This document shows, in pieces, positions 1 through 7,658 of a stretch of 64,000 nt of DNA. The DNA lies in contig JAHCAY010000001.1 of the NCBI GenBank assembly GCA_019634575.1, positions 2,232,001 to 2,296,000 on the forward strand, given 5' to 3'. Position 1 is the first letter of the stretch; every line of letters starts with the position of its first letter. This stretch comes from Candidatus Didemnitutus sp. (GTDB lineage: Bacteria; Verrucomicrobiota; Verrucomicrobiia; Opitutales; Opitutaceae). A model generated the notes under the pieces. The model was given only the letters and a program-made list of their open reading frames with translations. It was not told where the DNA came from and did not search any database. The position numbers were made by a program, and so were the translations under genes.

Positions 1-1
1 C

Positions 2-1081
2 TACCACCAGTCGGCCACCGCCATCGCGCGCGCCGCCATCCAGGAGGACGCCAACGTCGTCGGCCTCAGCTCCTACAACGGCGGCCACATCGTCTTCTTC
101 AAGGAAGTCGTCGACCGCCTCAAGGCGCTCGGCTCCGGCGACATCCCCGTCTTCGGCGGCGGCGGCGGCACCATCACGCCCACCGACGAGCGCGTCATGA
201 AACGCCATGGCACCGACCGCATCTTCTTCGCCGGCACGCCGCTCGACGACATCATGACGCTCATCAAGCGCGAGTATGCCCGCGACGCGAAACCGAACGC
301 CAAATTCCGCGGCGACCGAGCCCTCGCCCGCGCCATCACGATCGCCGAGACGGAAGCATTCCTCGGCAAAGTCGCCCGCACCAAAACCTCGCCGAAGCGG
401 CGCAGCCGCGAAGGCGGGTTCGTCCTCGGCATCGCCGGCCCCGGTGGTGCCGGCAAATCCACGCTCATCGACGAACTCACCTCGCGCTTCCTCCGCCACG
501 TGCCGCACGGCCGCATCGCCATCCTCGCTAACGACCCGTCGCATCCCGACTCGCACGGCGCCATCCTCGGCGACCGCGTGAGCGCGATCTACGCGCAGGA
601 CGACCGCGTGTTCTTCCGCTCGATGGCCACGCGCGGCAGCCTCACCGGCCTCAGCGCCGCCGCGCCGGCCGCGATCGACATTCTCAAGGCCTCCGGCGAG
701 TTCGACCTGATCCTCGTCGAATCCGTCGGCGTCGGCCAGGAGAGCGATCCGTTCGGCGTCTTCGGCAGCACGAAGCTCGTCGACGCCACGCTCTTTGTCC
801 TCGCGCCCTACTACGGCGGCCGCATCCAGCTGCAGAAAATCGCGCTGCTCAACGGCGCCGACTTCGTCGCGCTGAACAAATGCGACCACCCGATGGCGCA
901 CACCGCCAAGGCCGAGATCCAGGCGCGCCTCGACTACAATGGCAAAGGCCAGACGCTCCATACCACGACCGCCGCGAAACATTTCGATCCCGGCGTCGAC
1001 ACACTTTTCCGCGCCCTCGCCGAGCGCGGCGGCCTCACCCTCTCCACCGGCGGCGAAGCGGCCTGCCAGCTTAAACTCTGA
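2..1081 (+). CDS. Acyl-CoA mutase small subunit: B12-binding plus MeaB-like G-protein domain (5' partial)
   Basis: The reading frame is open from base 2, so the start lies off-window. The first ~80 visible residues are the second half of a cobalamin-binding Rossmann domain (GLSSYNGGH, then the glycine-rich VFGGGGGTI). A MeaB/ArgK-type GTPase follows, with Walker A GPGGAGKST at 437-463 and the guanine-specificity motif NKCD at 875-886. In the IcmF family these two domains and the mutase barrel form one ~1,100-residue chain, and the G domain loads and protects adenosylcobalamin. Here the frame stops at 1081 and the mutase domain begins as a separate gene 16 bases later in another frame. A genuine split seems likely because both ends are clean, but a sequencing frameshift cannot be excluded. 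It presumably pairs with the next gene product in the cytoplasm. Confidence 0.85.
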   Translation, partial: YHQSATAIARAAIQEDANVVGLSSYNGGHIVFFKEVVDRLKALGSGDIPVFGGGGGTITPTDERVMKRHGTDRIFFAGTPLDDIMTLIKREYARDAKPNAKFRGDRALARAITIAETEAFLGKVARTKTSPKRRSREGGFVLGIAGPGGAGKSTLIDELTSRFLRHVPHGRIAILANDPSHPDSHGAILGDRVSAIYAQDDRVFFRSMATRGSLTGLSAAAPAAIDILKASGEFDLILVESVGVGQESDPFGVFGSTKLVDATLFVLAPYYGGRIQLQKIALLNGADFVALNKCDHPMAHTAKAEIQARLDYNGKGQTLHTTTAAKHFDPGVDTLFRALAERGGLTLSTGGEAACQLKL

Positions 1082-1097
1082 ACTCCCTCTCCCACGC

Positions 1098-2843
1098 ATG
1101 AGCCAGCTCGGAAAAATCTCCGACTCCGTCGATACCTACAACGCCTTCGTCCGGGCCGAAGTGCAGCGCGCCCGCACCGACGCCGCCTACGCCGCGGACC
1201 TCCGCGCTCGCTGGGAAAAAATCCGCGCGAGCGTCGATCACACGACGTCGCCCACCGGCACCAAAATCCCGCGCCTCGCGCTGCCCGACACCGACGAGCC
1301 CGGTGCCATCGCCGACTATCTCCTCGGCCAAGGACTGCCCGGCTCGTTCCCCTACGCCAACGCCGCTTACCGCGAGATGTATCTCGACCGCGACAGCGCG
1401 ACCGGCGAGGAACCGATGCGCCTCTTCGCCGGCCTCGGCCTCGCGGAGGACACCAACGCGCGCTTCAAATACCTTTCGCGAAACCAAAAGAGCATCCGCC
1501 TCTCCACCGCGTTCGACGGCCCGACGCTCTACGGCCTCGACTCCGATCACGAAGGCGTGCTCGGCAAAGTCGGCGAGGGCGGCGTCGCGATCGACACGGT
1601 GGAGGACATGCAGCGGCTCTTCGCCGGCTTTGACCTCACGCGCAAAGACGCCTCCGTCTCCATGACGATGAACGCCCCCGCGCCGATCATCCTCGCGATG
1701 TTCATCGCCGCCGCAAAGCGCCGCTTCGGCGCCGATTGCGTCCCGAATCTCCGCGGCACCATCCAGGCCGACATGCTCAAGGAAGTGCAGGCGCAGAACG
1801 AAGTCATCTTCCCCATCGACGCGTCGCTGCGCTTCCTCGGCGACATGATGGAGTGGTGCGTGCCCAACATGCCGCGCTGGTATCCCGTCTCGATCTCCGG
1901 TTACCACATCGCCGAGGCCGGCGCGACGCCCGTGCAGCAAGCCGCGTTCACGCTCTCGAACGGCTTCACCTACGTCGAGCTGCTCAAGCAGCGCGGCGCC
2001 GACGTGAACGCCTTCGGCCCGCGCCTCTCGTTCTTCTTGGACTGCGGCCTCGACGTCGAATACCTCGTGCTCGGTCGCGTCTGCCGCCGCATCTGGGCCA
2101 TCGCCATGCGCGACGTGTTCGGCGCCGACGCGAAAGCGCAGATCCTCAAGCTGCACACGCAAACCTCCGGCCGCTCGCTCATCGCCGCGGAGTTCCAGAA
2201 CAACCTCACGCGCACCGCCGTCGAGTTGATGCTGGCCTACATGAACTACACTAATTCGTGCCACTCCAACTCCGCCGACGAGCCGTTCACGACGCCGACT
2301 GAGAAATACGCGCTCCTCGCCTCGCACGGCCAGTCGATCATCCTCGAGGAGTCCGGCGTGTTTAGGCACATGATGAACATGTTCGGCGGCGCGCCCGGCC
2401 TGCTCGCGCTCGAGCGCCAAGTCGAGAAAGGCATCCTCGATGTCTTCCGCGAGATGGACACGCTCGGCGGCGTCATCGCCGCGATGGAGCAGCGCTACCA
2501 GCGCAGCAAAATCCAGGAAGCCGGCCACGCCTACGAGAAACAGATCTACGCGCACCAACGCCCGATCATCGGCCTCAACAAATACGTCTCCGAGGAAGCG
2601 CACCCGAACGTCCCCCTCGCCCGCACGCCGCCGAAGAAACAGCGCCTGCAAGTCGAGCGCCTGAAAGCCTTCAAGAAGAAGCACGCGAAGAAAGCTCCCG
2701 ACGCCCTGCAGAAACTCGAGAACGTCACCCGCAACGGCGGCAACGTTTTTGGGGAACTCGTGAACACCGTCGAAGTTTGCTCCCTCGGCCAAATCACGGC
2801 ATGTCTCACCGGCGTGGTCGGAAAATTCCGGCCGATGGTTTAA
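1098..2843 (+). CDS. Coenzyme B12-dependent acyl-CoA mutase catalytic subunit (IcmF-like)
   Basis: This 581-residue protein matches the TIM-barrel mutase part of IcmF: GSFPY near the N-terminus, RLSTAFDGPTLYG, SVSMTMNAPAPI, SISGYHIAEAGA (catalytic-type His about residue 270) and LKLHTQTSGRSL. Mutases of this family rearrange the carbon skeleton of acyl-CoA by a radical mechanism. In methylmalonyl-CoA mutase an Arg that binds the substrate carboxylate sits in an 'RNTYIF' context. The aligned position here is Gln233 (AQNEVIF), as in isobutyryl-CoA mutases, so methylmalonyl-CoA is an unlikely substrate. The aromatic partner position looks like Tyr rather than Phe, so the exact substrate is open. 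ATG 1098 was chosen because it is the first ATG after the upstream stop; the open frame upstream of it overlaps the G-protein gene. No clear ribosome-binding site is visible. Confidence 0.85.
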   Translation: MSQLGKISDSVDTYNAFVRAEVQRARTDAAYAADLRARWEKIRASVDHTTSPTGTKIPRLALPDTDEPGAIADYLLGQGLPGSFPYANAAYREMYLDRDSATGEEPMRLFAGLGLAEDTNARFKYLSRNQKSIRLSTAFDGPTLYGLDSDHEGVLGKVGEGGVAIDTVEDMQRLFAGFDLTRKDASVSMTMNAPAPIILAMFIAAAKRRFGADCVPNLRGTIQADMLKEVQAQNEVIFPIDASLRFLGDMMEWCVPNMPRWYPVSISGYHIAEAGATPVQQAAFTLSNGFTYVELLKQRGADVNAFGPRLSFFLDCGLDVEYLVLGRVCRRIWAIAMRDVFGADAKAQILKLHTQTSGRSLIAAEFQNNLTRTAVELMLAYMNYTNSCHSNSADEPFTTPTEKYALLASHGQSIILEESGVFRHMMNMFGGAPGLLALERQVEKGILDVFREMDTLGGVIAAMEQRYQRSKIQEAGHAYEKQIYAHQRPIIGLNKYVSEEAHPNVPLARTPPKKQRLQVERLKAFKKKHAKKAPDALQKLENVTRNGGNVFGELVNTVEVCSLGQITACLTGVVGKFRPMV

Positions 2844-2861
2844 TGAATCTCGAATCTTCTC

Positions 2862-3350
2862 GTGAGAATTACACTGCTATTGCTGCTTTTCCTTGTTTCT
2901 AACGCGTGCGCGTCCGGCGAGGATTTCGAGATCGGCGGCGGTATTCAACATGCGGGGAAATATCCTCTCCAGCCAACCGACGGCGTGATCGCACTGGTTG
3001 TTCGGGCCGGAGGCTTCTCCATTGAAGGTTGCGCGATCGTCTCGATCAGCCGGAAAGATCCTTCGGGCCACACCACGACGGTTCGAAGGAACATTTGGGA
3101 AACGCTCGCTGAATTCAAAGCAGAGCCGCCTTTGGAGCCAGGGGATCAGGTCTTTGTGCCACAGCACAATTTCCCGTGCATGGACTACGAACAGGTGAAC
3201 GCGTTGATCCGCGACTATCTCAGACTTCGCGCACAGAGCCCCACTCCGCCTGCTGATTGGTCCAAAAGAGTTCAATCTACTGCAGGAGGCACTGCCAAAC
3301 TCTCCTACGAGAACGGCAAAAGAAGCGTCGATCAGTCGTCGCCCAAATGA
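2862..3350 (+). CDS. Small exported SLBB-like protein
   Basis: A 162-residue protein with a GTG start at 2862. The N-terminus is a hydrophobic signal peptide ending near NACASG, best read as a signal peptidase I site, although a lipobox at the Cys is possible. Residues ~24-105 resemble a soluble-ligand-binding beta-grasp (SLBB) domain of polysaccharide-export proteins: GGIQHAGKYPL, a VVRAGGFS segment, an ISRKDPSG strand and LEPGDQVFVPQ. The rest is polar with no recognised fold. Its stop overlaps the start of the next gene (ATGA), so it is translationally coupled to a carboxylase subunit with which it shares no obvious function. By eye it is less GC-rich than both neighbours, suggesting a later insertion into the operon. 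The SLBB call is by motif only. Confidence 0.6.
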   Translation: MRITLLLLLFLVSNACASGEDFEIGGGIQHAGKYPLQPTDGVIALVVRAGGFSIEGCAIVSISRKDPSGHTTTVRRNIWETLAEFKAEPPLEPGDQVFVPQHNFPCMDYEQVNALIRDYLRLRAQSPTPPADWSKRVQSTAGGTAKLSYENGKRSVDQSSPK

Positions 3351-5023
3351 AACCCACTACACCTTCCCCCACTCCCGCGCTCCTCGACCGCTGCAATGAA
3401 ATCGCGCAGCAGGAAGCCGCGTTGCGCGAGGGTGGCGGCGCGGCGGGGCAGGAGCGTCAGCACAAGCTCGGTCGGCTCTTCGTGCGCGAGCGCATCGCGG
3501 CGCTCATCGACTCGCCGGACTCGTTCCTCGAGGTCGGCCTCTGGGCGGCGCACGGCATGTATCGCGAGTGGGGCGCGTTCCCCGGCGCGGGCGTCGTCAC
3601 CGGCATCGGCGACATCGCCGGCCACCCGTGCATGATCGTCGCCAACGACGCCACCGTGAAGGCCGGCGCGTTCGTCCCGATGACGTGCAAGAAGGTCCTC
3701 CGCGCCCAGCGCATCGCCTTCGAGTGCAACCTGCCGCTCGTCTACCTCGTCGACTCTTCCGGCGTGTTCCTCCCGATGCAGGACGAGATCTTTCCGGACG
3801 AGGACGACTTCGGCCGCATCTTCCGCAACAACGCCGTCCTCTCCGCCGCCGGCATCCCGCAATACGCCGCCATCATGGGCAACTGCGTCGCGGGCGGCGC
3901 CTACCTGCCCGTCCTCTGCGACAAGATCCTCATGACGGAAGGCAGCGGCCTCTACCTCGCCGGCCCGCAGCTCGTGAAAGCCGCCATCGGCCAGGAAACC
4001 GACACCGAGACGCTCGGCGGCGCCGCGATGCATGCAGAGATTTCCGGCACGGTGGATTTCAAGGAGAAGGACGACCCCGCGGCGCTCAAGCGCCTGCGCT
4101 CGTTGATCGGCCTCCTGCCGGCGGAAGGTGGTTCGCGCGAACAGTCCGCGCCAGGGACGGCGCGGACCACCTCGGACAGCTCTCAGCAATCAGTCCTCAG
4201 CTCTCAACTCTCGCCGGAATTTCCGGCGAGCAAAATCTACGAACTCGTCTCCGTGGACGGCCGCAAGGAATACGACGTGCGAGACGTCATCCGCTGCCTC
4301 GTGGACGCCGGTTCGCTCGACGAATACAAGGCCGACTACGGCAAATCGATCGTCTGCGCCTTCGCACGGCTCGGCGGCCGGCCGATTGGCATCGTCGCCA
4401 ACCAGCGCATGCGCGTGCAGTCGAAGGCCGCGGGCGCTGCGGGCCTGCAGATGCCGGGCGTCATCTACGCCGACAGCGCCGACAAGGGCGCGCGGTTCAT
4501 CATGGACTGCAACCAGACGCGCGTGCCGCTGCTGTTTTTGCAGGACGTGTCGGGCTTCATGGTCGGCAAGGACGCCGAGCAGAGCGGCATCATCCGCAGC
4601 GGCGCGAAGATGGTGAACGCGCTCAGCAATTCCACCGTGCCGAAGATCACCGTCATCACCGGCGGCTCGTTCGGCGCCGGCAACTACGCGATGTGCGGCA
4701 AGGCCTTCGACCCACGTTTCATCTTCTCCTGGCCGCACGGCAAATACGCGGTCATGGGCGCCGCGCAGGCGAGCGACGTGGTGTTCAACATCCTCGCGAA
4801 ATCCGGCAAGACCGAGCGCACGAAGGAGGAACTCGACGCCCTCCGCGCGCAGGTGAAAGCCGGCTACATCGAGCAGACCGACATCCGCTACGGCGCCGCC
4901 CGCGGCTGGGTCGACGCGCTCATCCAGCCGCACCAGACGCGCGAAACGCTCATCCGCGCCTTCGCCCTCGCCTGCCGGCCGGCGCCGAGCGCGAATTTCC
5001 ACACCGGCGTGTTGCAGGTGTGA
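3347..5023 (+). CDS. Acyl-CoA carboxylase, carboxyltransferase (beta) subunit
   Basis: A 558-residue crotonase-fold carboxyltransferase that moves CO2 from carboxybiotin to an acyl-CoA. The N-terminal half has RERIAALID, VYLVDSSG, FGRIFRNNA, GNCVAGGAYLP and LAGPQLVKAA. The C-terminal half has ADSADKGARFIMDCNQ, FLQDVSGFMVG, GGSFGAGNYAM and SWPHGKYAVMG. The QDEIFPDEDDFGRIF and GGAYLP pattern is closest to the methylcrotonyl-/geranyl-CoA carboxylase beta branch, but the substrate cannot be fixed. No biotin carboxylase or biotin carrier is in the window. ATG 3347 overlaps the upstream stop. Between the two domains, about residues 262-285, lies a Ser/Gln/Thr-rich linker encoded by a palindromic DNA element (4126-4172) followed by a TC-rich tract. 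It looks like an in-frame insertion tolerated in the interdomain linker. Confidence 0.85.
   Translation: MKPTTPSPTPALLDRCNEIAQQEAALREGGGAAGQERQHKLGRLFVRERIAALIDSPDSFLEVGLWAAHGMYREWGAFPGAGVVTGIGDIAGHPCMIVANDATVKAGAFVPMTCKKVLRAQRIAFECNLPLVYLVDSSGVFLPMQDEIFPDEDDFGRIFRNNAVLSAAGIPQYAAIMGNCVAGGAYLPVLCDKILMTEGSGLYLAGPQLVKAAIGQETDTETLGGAAMHAEISGTVDFKEKDDPAALKRLRSLIGLLPAEGGSREQSAPGTARTTSDSSQQSVLSSQLSPEFPASKIYELVSVDGRKEYDVRDVIRCLVDAGSLDEYKADYGKSIVCAFARLGGRPIGIVANQRMRVQSKAAGAAGLQMPGVIYADSADKGARFIMDCNQTRVPLLFLQDVSGFMVGKDAEQSGIIRSGAKMVNALSNSTVPKITVITGGSFGAGNYAMCGKAFDPRFIFSWPHGKYAVMGAAQASDVVFNILAKSGKTERTKEELDALRAQVKAGYIEQTDIRYGAARGWVDALIQPHQTRETLIRAFALACRPAPSANFHTGVLQV
4126..4172. repeat. Palindromic element inserted in frame in the carboxyltransferase gene
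   Basis: Arms 4126-4138 and 4160-4172 are inverted repeats matching at 12 of 13 positions. Alternatively, the inner 9-base arms 4144-4152 and 4159-4167 pair perfectly around a 6-base loop. The element falls in the interdomain linker and keeps the frame. It resembles REP/MITE-like repeats, but no second copy was found in this window. Confidence 0.5.
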
Positions 5024-5034
5024 GCCCTCTGAAT

Positions 5035-5133
5035 CTTTCTCTTTCCTCTTTCTCTTAATCTTTCCTCCTCTAGCCGCCGAAGGCCCAAGCGCCGATCCCG
5101 AGAGAAAGAGTAAGATCAAGAGAAAGAGGAAAG
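5035..5133. repeat. Long polypyrimidine/polypurine inverted repeat
   Basis: A CT-rich tract at about 5035-5073 and an AG-rich tract at about 5100-5133 are inverted copies of each other. The core 16 bases (5041-5056 against 5118-5133) match perfectly. The roughly 45-base centre includes GC-rich sequence. It may act as a bidirectional terminator for the convergent genes or be an old insertion; there is no classical T-run. Confidence 0.6.
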
Positions 5134-5213
5134 ATGCCGTGTGGCCCACGCTCCGCTTTGGCCTCTGCGCCTTCTCGTGCCTCTTCGCGGCAAACCTCCG
5201 GCCCACAAAAGGC

Positions 5214-5241
5214 GGAGGCCGCGCACCCCTGCGCGGCCTCC
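5214..5241 (-). terminator. Strong hairpin, probable terminator of the S24/S26-like gene
   Basis: A perfect 12-bp stem with a CCCC/GGGG loop. Read on the minus strand, the stem is followed after three bases by four Ts. It lies about 110 bases beyond the 3' end of the minus-strand gene. The T-run is short and offset, so this call is moderate. Confidence 0.5.
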
Positions 5242-5347
5242 TGTGACAACGGACCTGTCAGTCCTAAAGTGAAAGTGGGTTCAGTTCGGTTCGGTTTGTC
5301 TGGTTTGAATCTCGCGCGGCGTGCTGTTCGGTGCGTCTCAGTTCGGT

Positions 5348-5878
5348 TCAGCGCATCGCGACGGTCTTCGCGTTCGTGTTGCCGGACATCGCCATCATCT
5401 GGTGAAAGCCACCGGCCTGCGTGCTGTAGGCGGCGACGATCACGCCGACGATGTTCTTCTCGTTCACGGAGACCGCGTCGGCTTCGTCATTGTTGACGCC
5501 CTGCACGACGTAGCCGCGGCGATCTTCATCGATCACGCTGTGGGCGACGAGGCCGCCATTGGCCTTCCGGTAGACGAGGGTCATGCCCTTCTTGATGTCG
5601 TCGTAGGCGATTTCCTTGACCACGACCGCGGTGCCCGGCGCGTAGAGCGGCTCCATCGAGTGGCCGATGCCCCAGAGGGCGGTGCCGCCGTTGGTCTTCG
5701 CGGCTTCCTCGGCGAGCTTCATCTCGTTGCCCTTGGCGACGATGACGGGAGCCGGGGTGTTCTGCGCGATCTTGGCGAGGAGTCGGGGGCTCTTGATGCC
5801 CGCATGGGCGGAAAAGGTGGTCGCGACGACCGCGAGGGTGAGCGCGGCGTAGCGGAGGAGGGTGCGGGTCGTTGTCAT
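5348..5878 (-). CDS. Exported S24/S26 (signal-peptidase-like) family protein
   Basis: A 176-residue protein starting at ATG 5878. An upstream in-frame extension exists but the signal peptide begins here (MTTTRTLLRYAALTL... ending near FSAHAG). Residues ~70-150 form the beta-rich S24/S26 core: GHSMEPLYAPGTAVVVKE with the presumptive nucleophile Ser74, GMTLVYRKANGGLVAHSVI, and YVVQGVNNDEAD. In type I signal peptidases and LexA-like enzymes a Lys acts as general base; a Lys is present in the YRKANG segment, but its alignment is uncertain. Family members are normally membrane-anchored or cytoplasmic, whereas this one has a cleavable signal peptide and no second membrane segment, suggesting a soluble periplasmic protein. 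It is divergent from the kinase gene at 6099, sharing the 5879-6098 promoter region. Confidence 0.65.
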   Translation of the reverse strand: MTTTRTLLRYAALTLAVVATTFSAHAGIKSPRLLAKIAQNTPAPVIVAKGNEMKLAEEAAKTNGGTALWGIGHSMEPLYAPGTAVVVKEIAYDDIKKGMTLVYRKANGGLVAHSVIDEDRRGYVVQGVNNDEADAVSVNEKNIVGVIVAAYSTQAGGFHQMMAMSGNTNAKTVAMR

Positions 5879-6098
5879 GCGACCAGCATCCTCGAAAACG
5901 CGATTTCCAATTATCCGTGTGCCTACGCGTCCCCGCCTCGTTTTTTCCGCTAGGGGGTTTCCCGCGCCTAATGCGGGAGACACCGCATAAATCCGGGACG
6001 GCCCGCTTCCTCAGAGAATTTTCCTCAAGTCCGTCGTTTTTGCGCCGATAAACGCGGGCCAATTGTAAACACCGCTGAAGTAAGGCGGCTCCTTGCCG

Positions 6099-7658
6099 AT
6101 GAACTCTGCAGAGCCTACGATGCCGCCCATGATCCGAGCCCTTTACGCCGAGGATGACCCCAATGTCGCCGGCATCGTGCGCAGTTACGTGGAGCACTTC
6201 GCCCCCGACTGGCAGCTCGAGATCGTGCCCAACGGCACCCGCTGCCTCGAACGCATGGCCGAGGGCGGCCTGGATATCCTGCTGCTCGACCTCGTCCTGC
6301 CCGACACCGACGGCCTGCAAATCCTCGGCGAACTCGCGCGCCGCAACGACCCCACGCCCGTCGTGATGGTCACCGGCCACGGCCAAACCGAACTCGCCGT
6401 CCGCGCGCTCCGCGCCGGCGCGGCCGACTGCGTCGACAAAACTTCCCCGCAATTTCTCCAGCTCGTCGACATCGTGAAGCGCGTGCAGGCGCGCCACGCC
6501 GAGGCCGGCAGCAAACGCCCCGCCACCGCCGCCGTCGCCGGGCGGCACAACATCGCCCTGATCGAAGGCTCCACCGCGTTGCCCGGCAGTATCGGCGAAT
6601 TCCTCGCGCGGCACGCCCCGCAGTTCGACCTGCAGGTCATCGCGACCACGAGCGAGCTGAACCACTTCATCTCCATCGGCGCGCCCGCGAAGGCGATCAT
6701 CATCGGACCGACGCCCCATCAGAACAAACCGCTCGAAGTCCTGCGGCAGCTGCATTCGCACACCACGGATTTGCCGGTGCTCATCGTCTCCGCCCGCAGC
6801 GACGGCGAGACCGCGATCGCCGCGTTCAAACTCGGCGCGCAGGATTACATCCTCCAGAAGGCCGACTACCTCACCGAGCTCGTCTTCTCGCTCAACAGCA
6901 TCCTGCGCCACGCCGAAACGGAACGCCAAAACGCGCAGCTGCAAAAGGAGCTCGCAACCCTCAATCGCTCGCTCGAGGCGCAGGTCATCGCCCGCACGCG
7001 TGAGTTGCAGGCGCTCTCGCTCCGCCTCCTCCGCATCCAGGAAGACGAGCGCCGCGCCATCGCGCGCGAGCTCCACGACGAAATCGGCCAGCTGCTCACT
7101 GGCCTGAAACTCCAGCTCGAAGCCGGCCTGAAGGCCGCCGGCGACTCGCCGCTGCGCACGCATTTCACCGAAGCCACGACGACCGCCACCAGCCTGCTCG
7201 AACACGTCCGCATGCTCACGCAGCAATACCGGCCGCGCGTGCTCGACGATCTCGGCCTCCAGCCCGCGATCGAGTGGCACCTGAAACAATTCACGAAACA
7301 GACCGGCATCGAAGTTGACTTCGCCGCCGATCTGCCCGCCGCGCGTCTGCCCGGCGAACTCGAAACCGTCGTCTACCGCATCGTGCAGGAATCGCTCACC
7401 AACGTCGCCCGGCACGCCCAAGCGAAGCAGGCCGCCGTCGCGATCACGCACGACGAACGTCAGCTCATCGTGGAAATCTCCGACCGCGGCCGCGGCTTCG
7501 ACCTCACCGCCGCGCTGGCCAAGACCGACTCGCTCGGCCTCGCCGGCCTGCGCGAGCGCGTCAACCTCGCCGGCGGCCGCATCGAAATGCACTCGGCCGT
7601 TGGCGCCGGCACGCGCATCACCGCGGAGTTCCCTCTGCCCGTTTCTTCGCCGTCATGA
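6099..7658 (+). CDS. Soluble hybrid histidine kinase: receiver, pseudo-receiver, HisKA_3, HATPase
   Basis: A 519-residue cytoplasmic protein with no membrane segments. ATG 6099 is preferred because AAGGCGG lies about ten bases upstream; TTG 6093 and ATGs at 6120 and 6129 are alternatives. Domain order: a canonical receiver (acidic EDD pair, phospho-acceptor Asp64 in LLLDLVLPD, Lys in CVDKTSP), then a second receiver-like fold (about 150-265) with IIIGPTPHQ where the phospho-Asp should be, then a coiled coil, then the NarL-type phosphotransfer helix with His326 in ARELHDEIG, then an ATP-binding domain (RIVQESLTNVARHA, DRGRGFD, GLAGLRERV). Phosphate can probably enter by the N-terminal receiver from another kinase. 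It overlaps the downstream LuxR-type regulator gene by ATGA, which is its likely partner. Confidence 0.9.
   Translation: MNSAEPTMPPMIRALYAEDDPNVAGIVRSYVEHFAPDWQLEIVPNGTRCLERMAEGGLDILLLDLVLPDTDGLQILGELARRNDPTPVVMVTGHGQTELAVRALRAGAADCVDKTSPQFLQLVDIVKRVQARHAEAGSKRPATAAVAGRHNIALIEGSTALPGSIGEFLARHAPQFDLQVIATTSELNHFISIGAPAKAIIIGPTPHQNKPLEVLRQLHSHTTDLPVLIVSARSDGETAIAAFKLGAQDYILQKADYLTELVFSLNSILRHAETERQNAQLQKELATLNRSLEAQVIARTRELQALSLRLLRIQEDERRAIARELHDEIGQLLTGLKLQLEAGLKAAGDSPLRTHFTEATTTATSLLEHVRMLTQQYRPRVLDDLGLQPAIEWHLKQFTKQTGIEVDFAADLPAARLPGELETVVYRIVQESLTNVARHAQAKQAAVAITHDERQLIVEISDRGRGFDLTAALAKTDSLGLAGLRERVNLAGGRIEMHSAVGAGTRITAEFPLPVSSPS

Larger units (their letters stand above)
5024..5347. other. 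Intergenic region with two inverted repeats, convergent gene ends
   Basis: This 324-base gap lies between two gene 3' ends and holds no convincing gene. The left part carries a pyrimidine-rich tract and its purine-rich inverted copy, annotated separately. The right part carries a perfect 12-bp GC-rich hairpin at 5214-5241. No promoter-like element stands out, as expected between convergent genes. Confidence 0.7.

Noticed and set aside
5526..7592. A 688-codon open frame on the minus strand
   Set aside because: It lies over the kinase gene at 6099-7658 and part of the S24/S26-like gene. It is an antisense shadow caused by high GC, with no family motifs.
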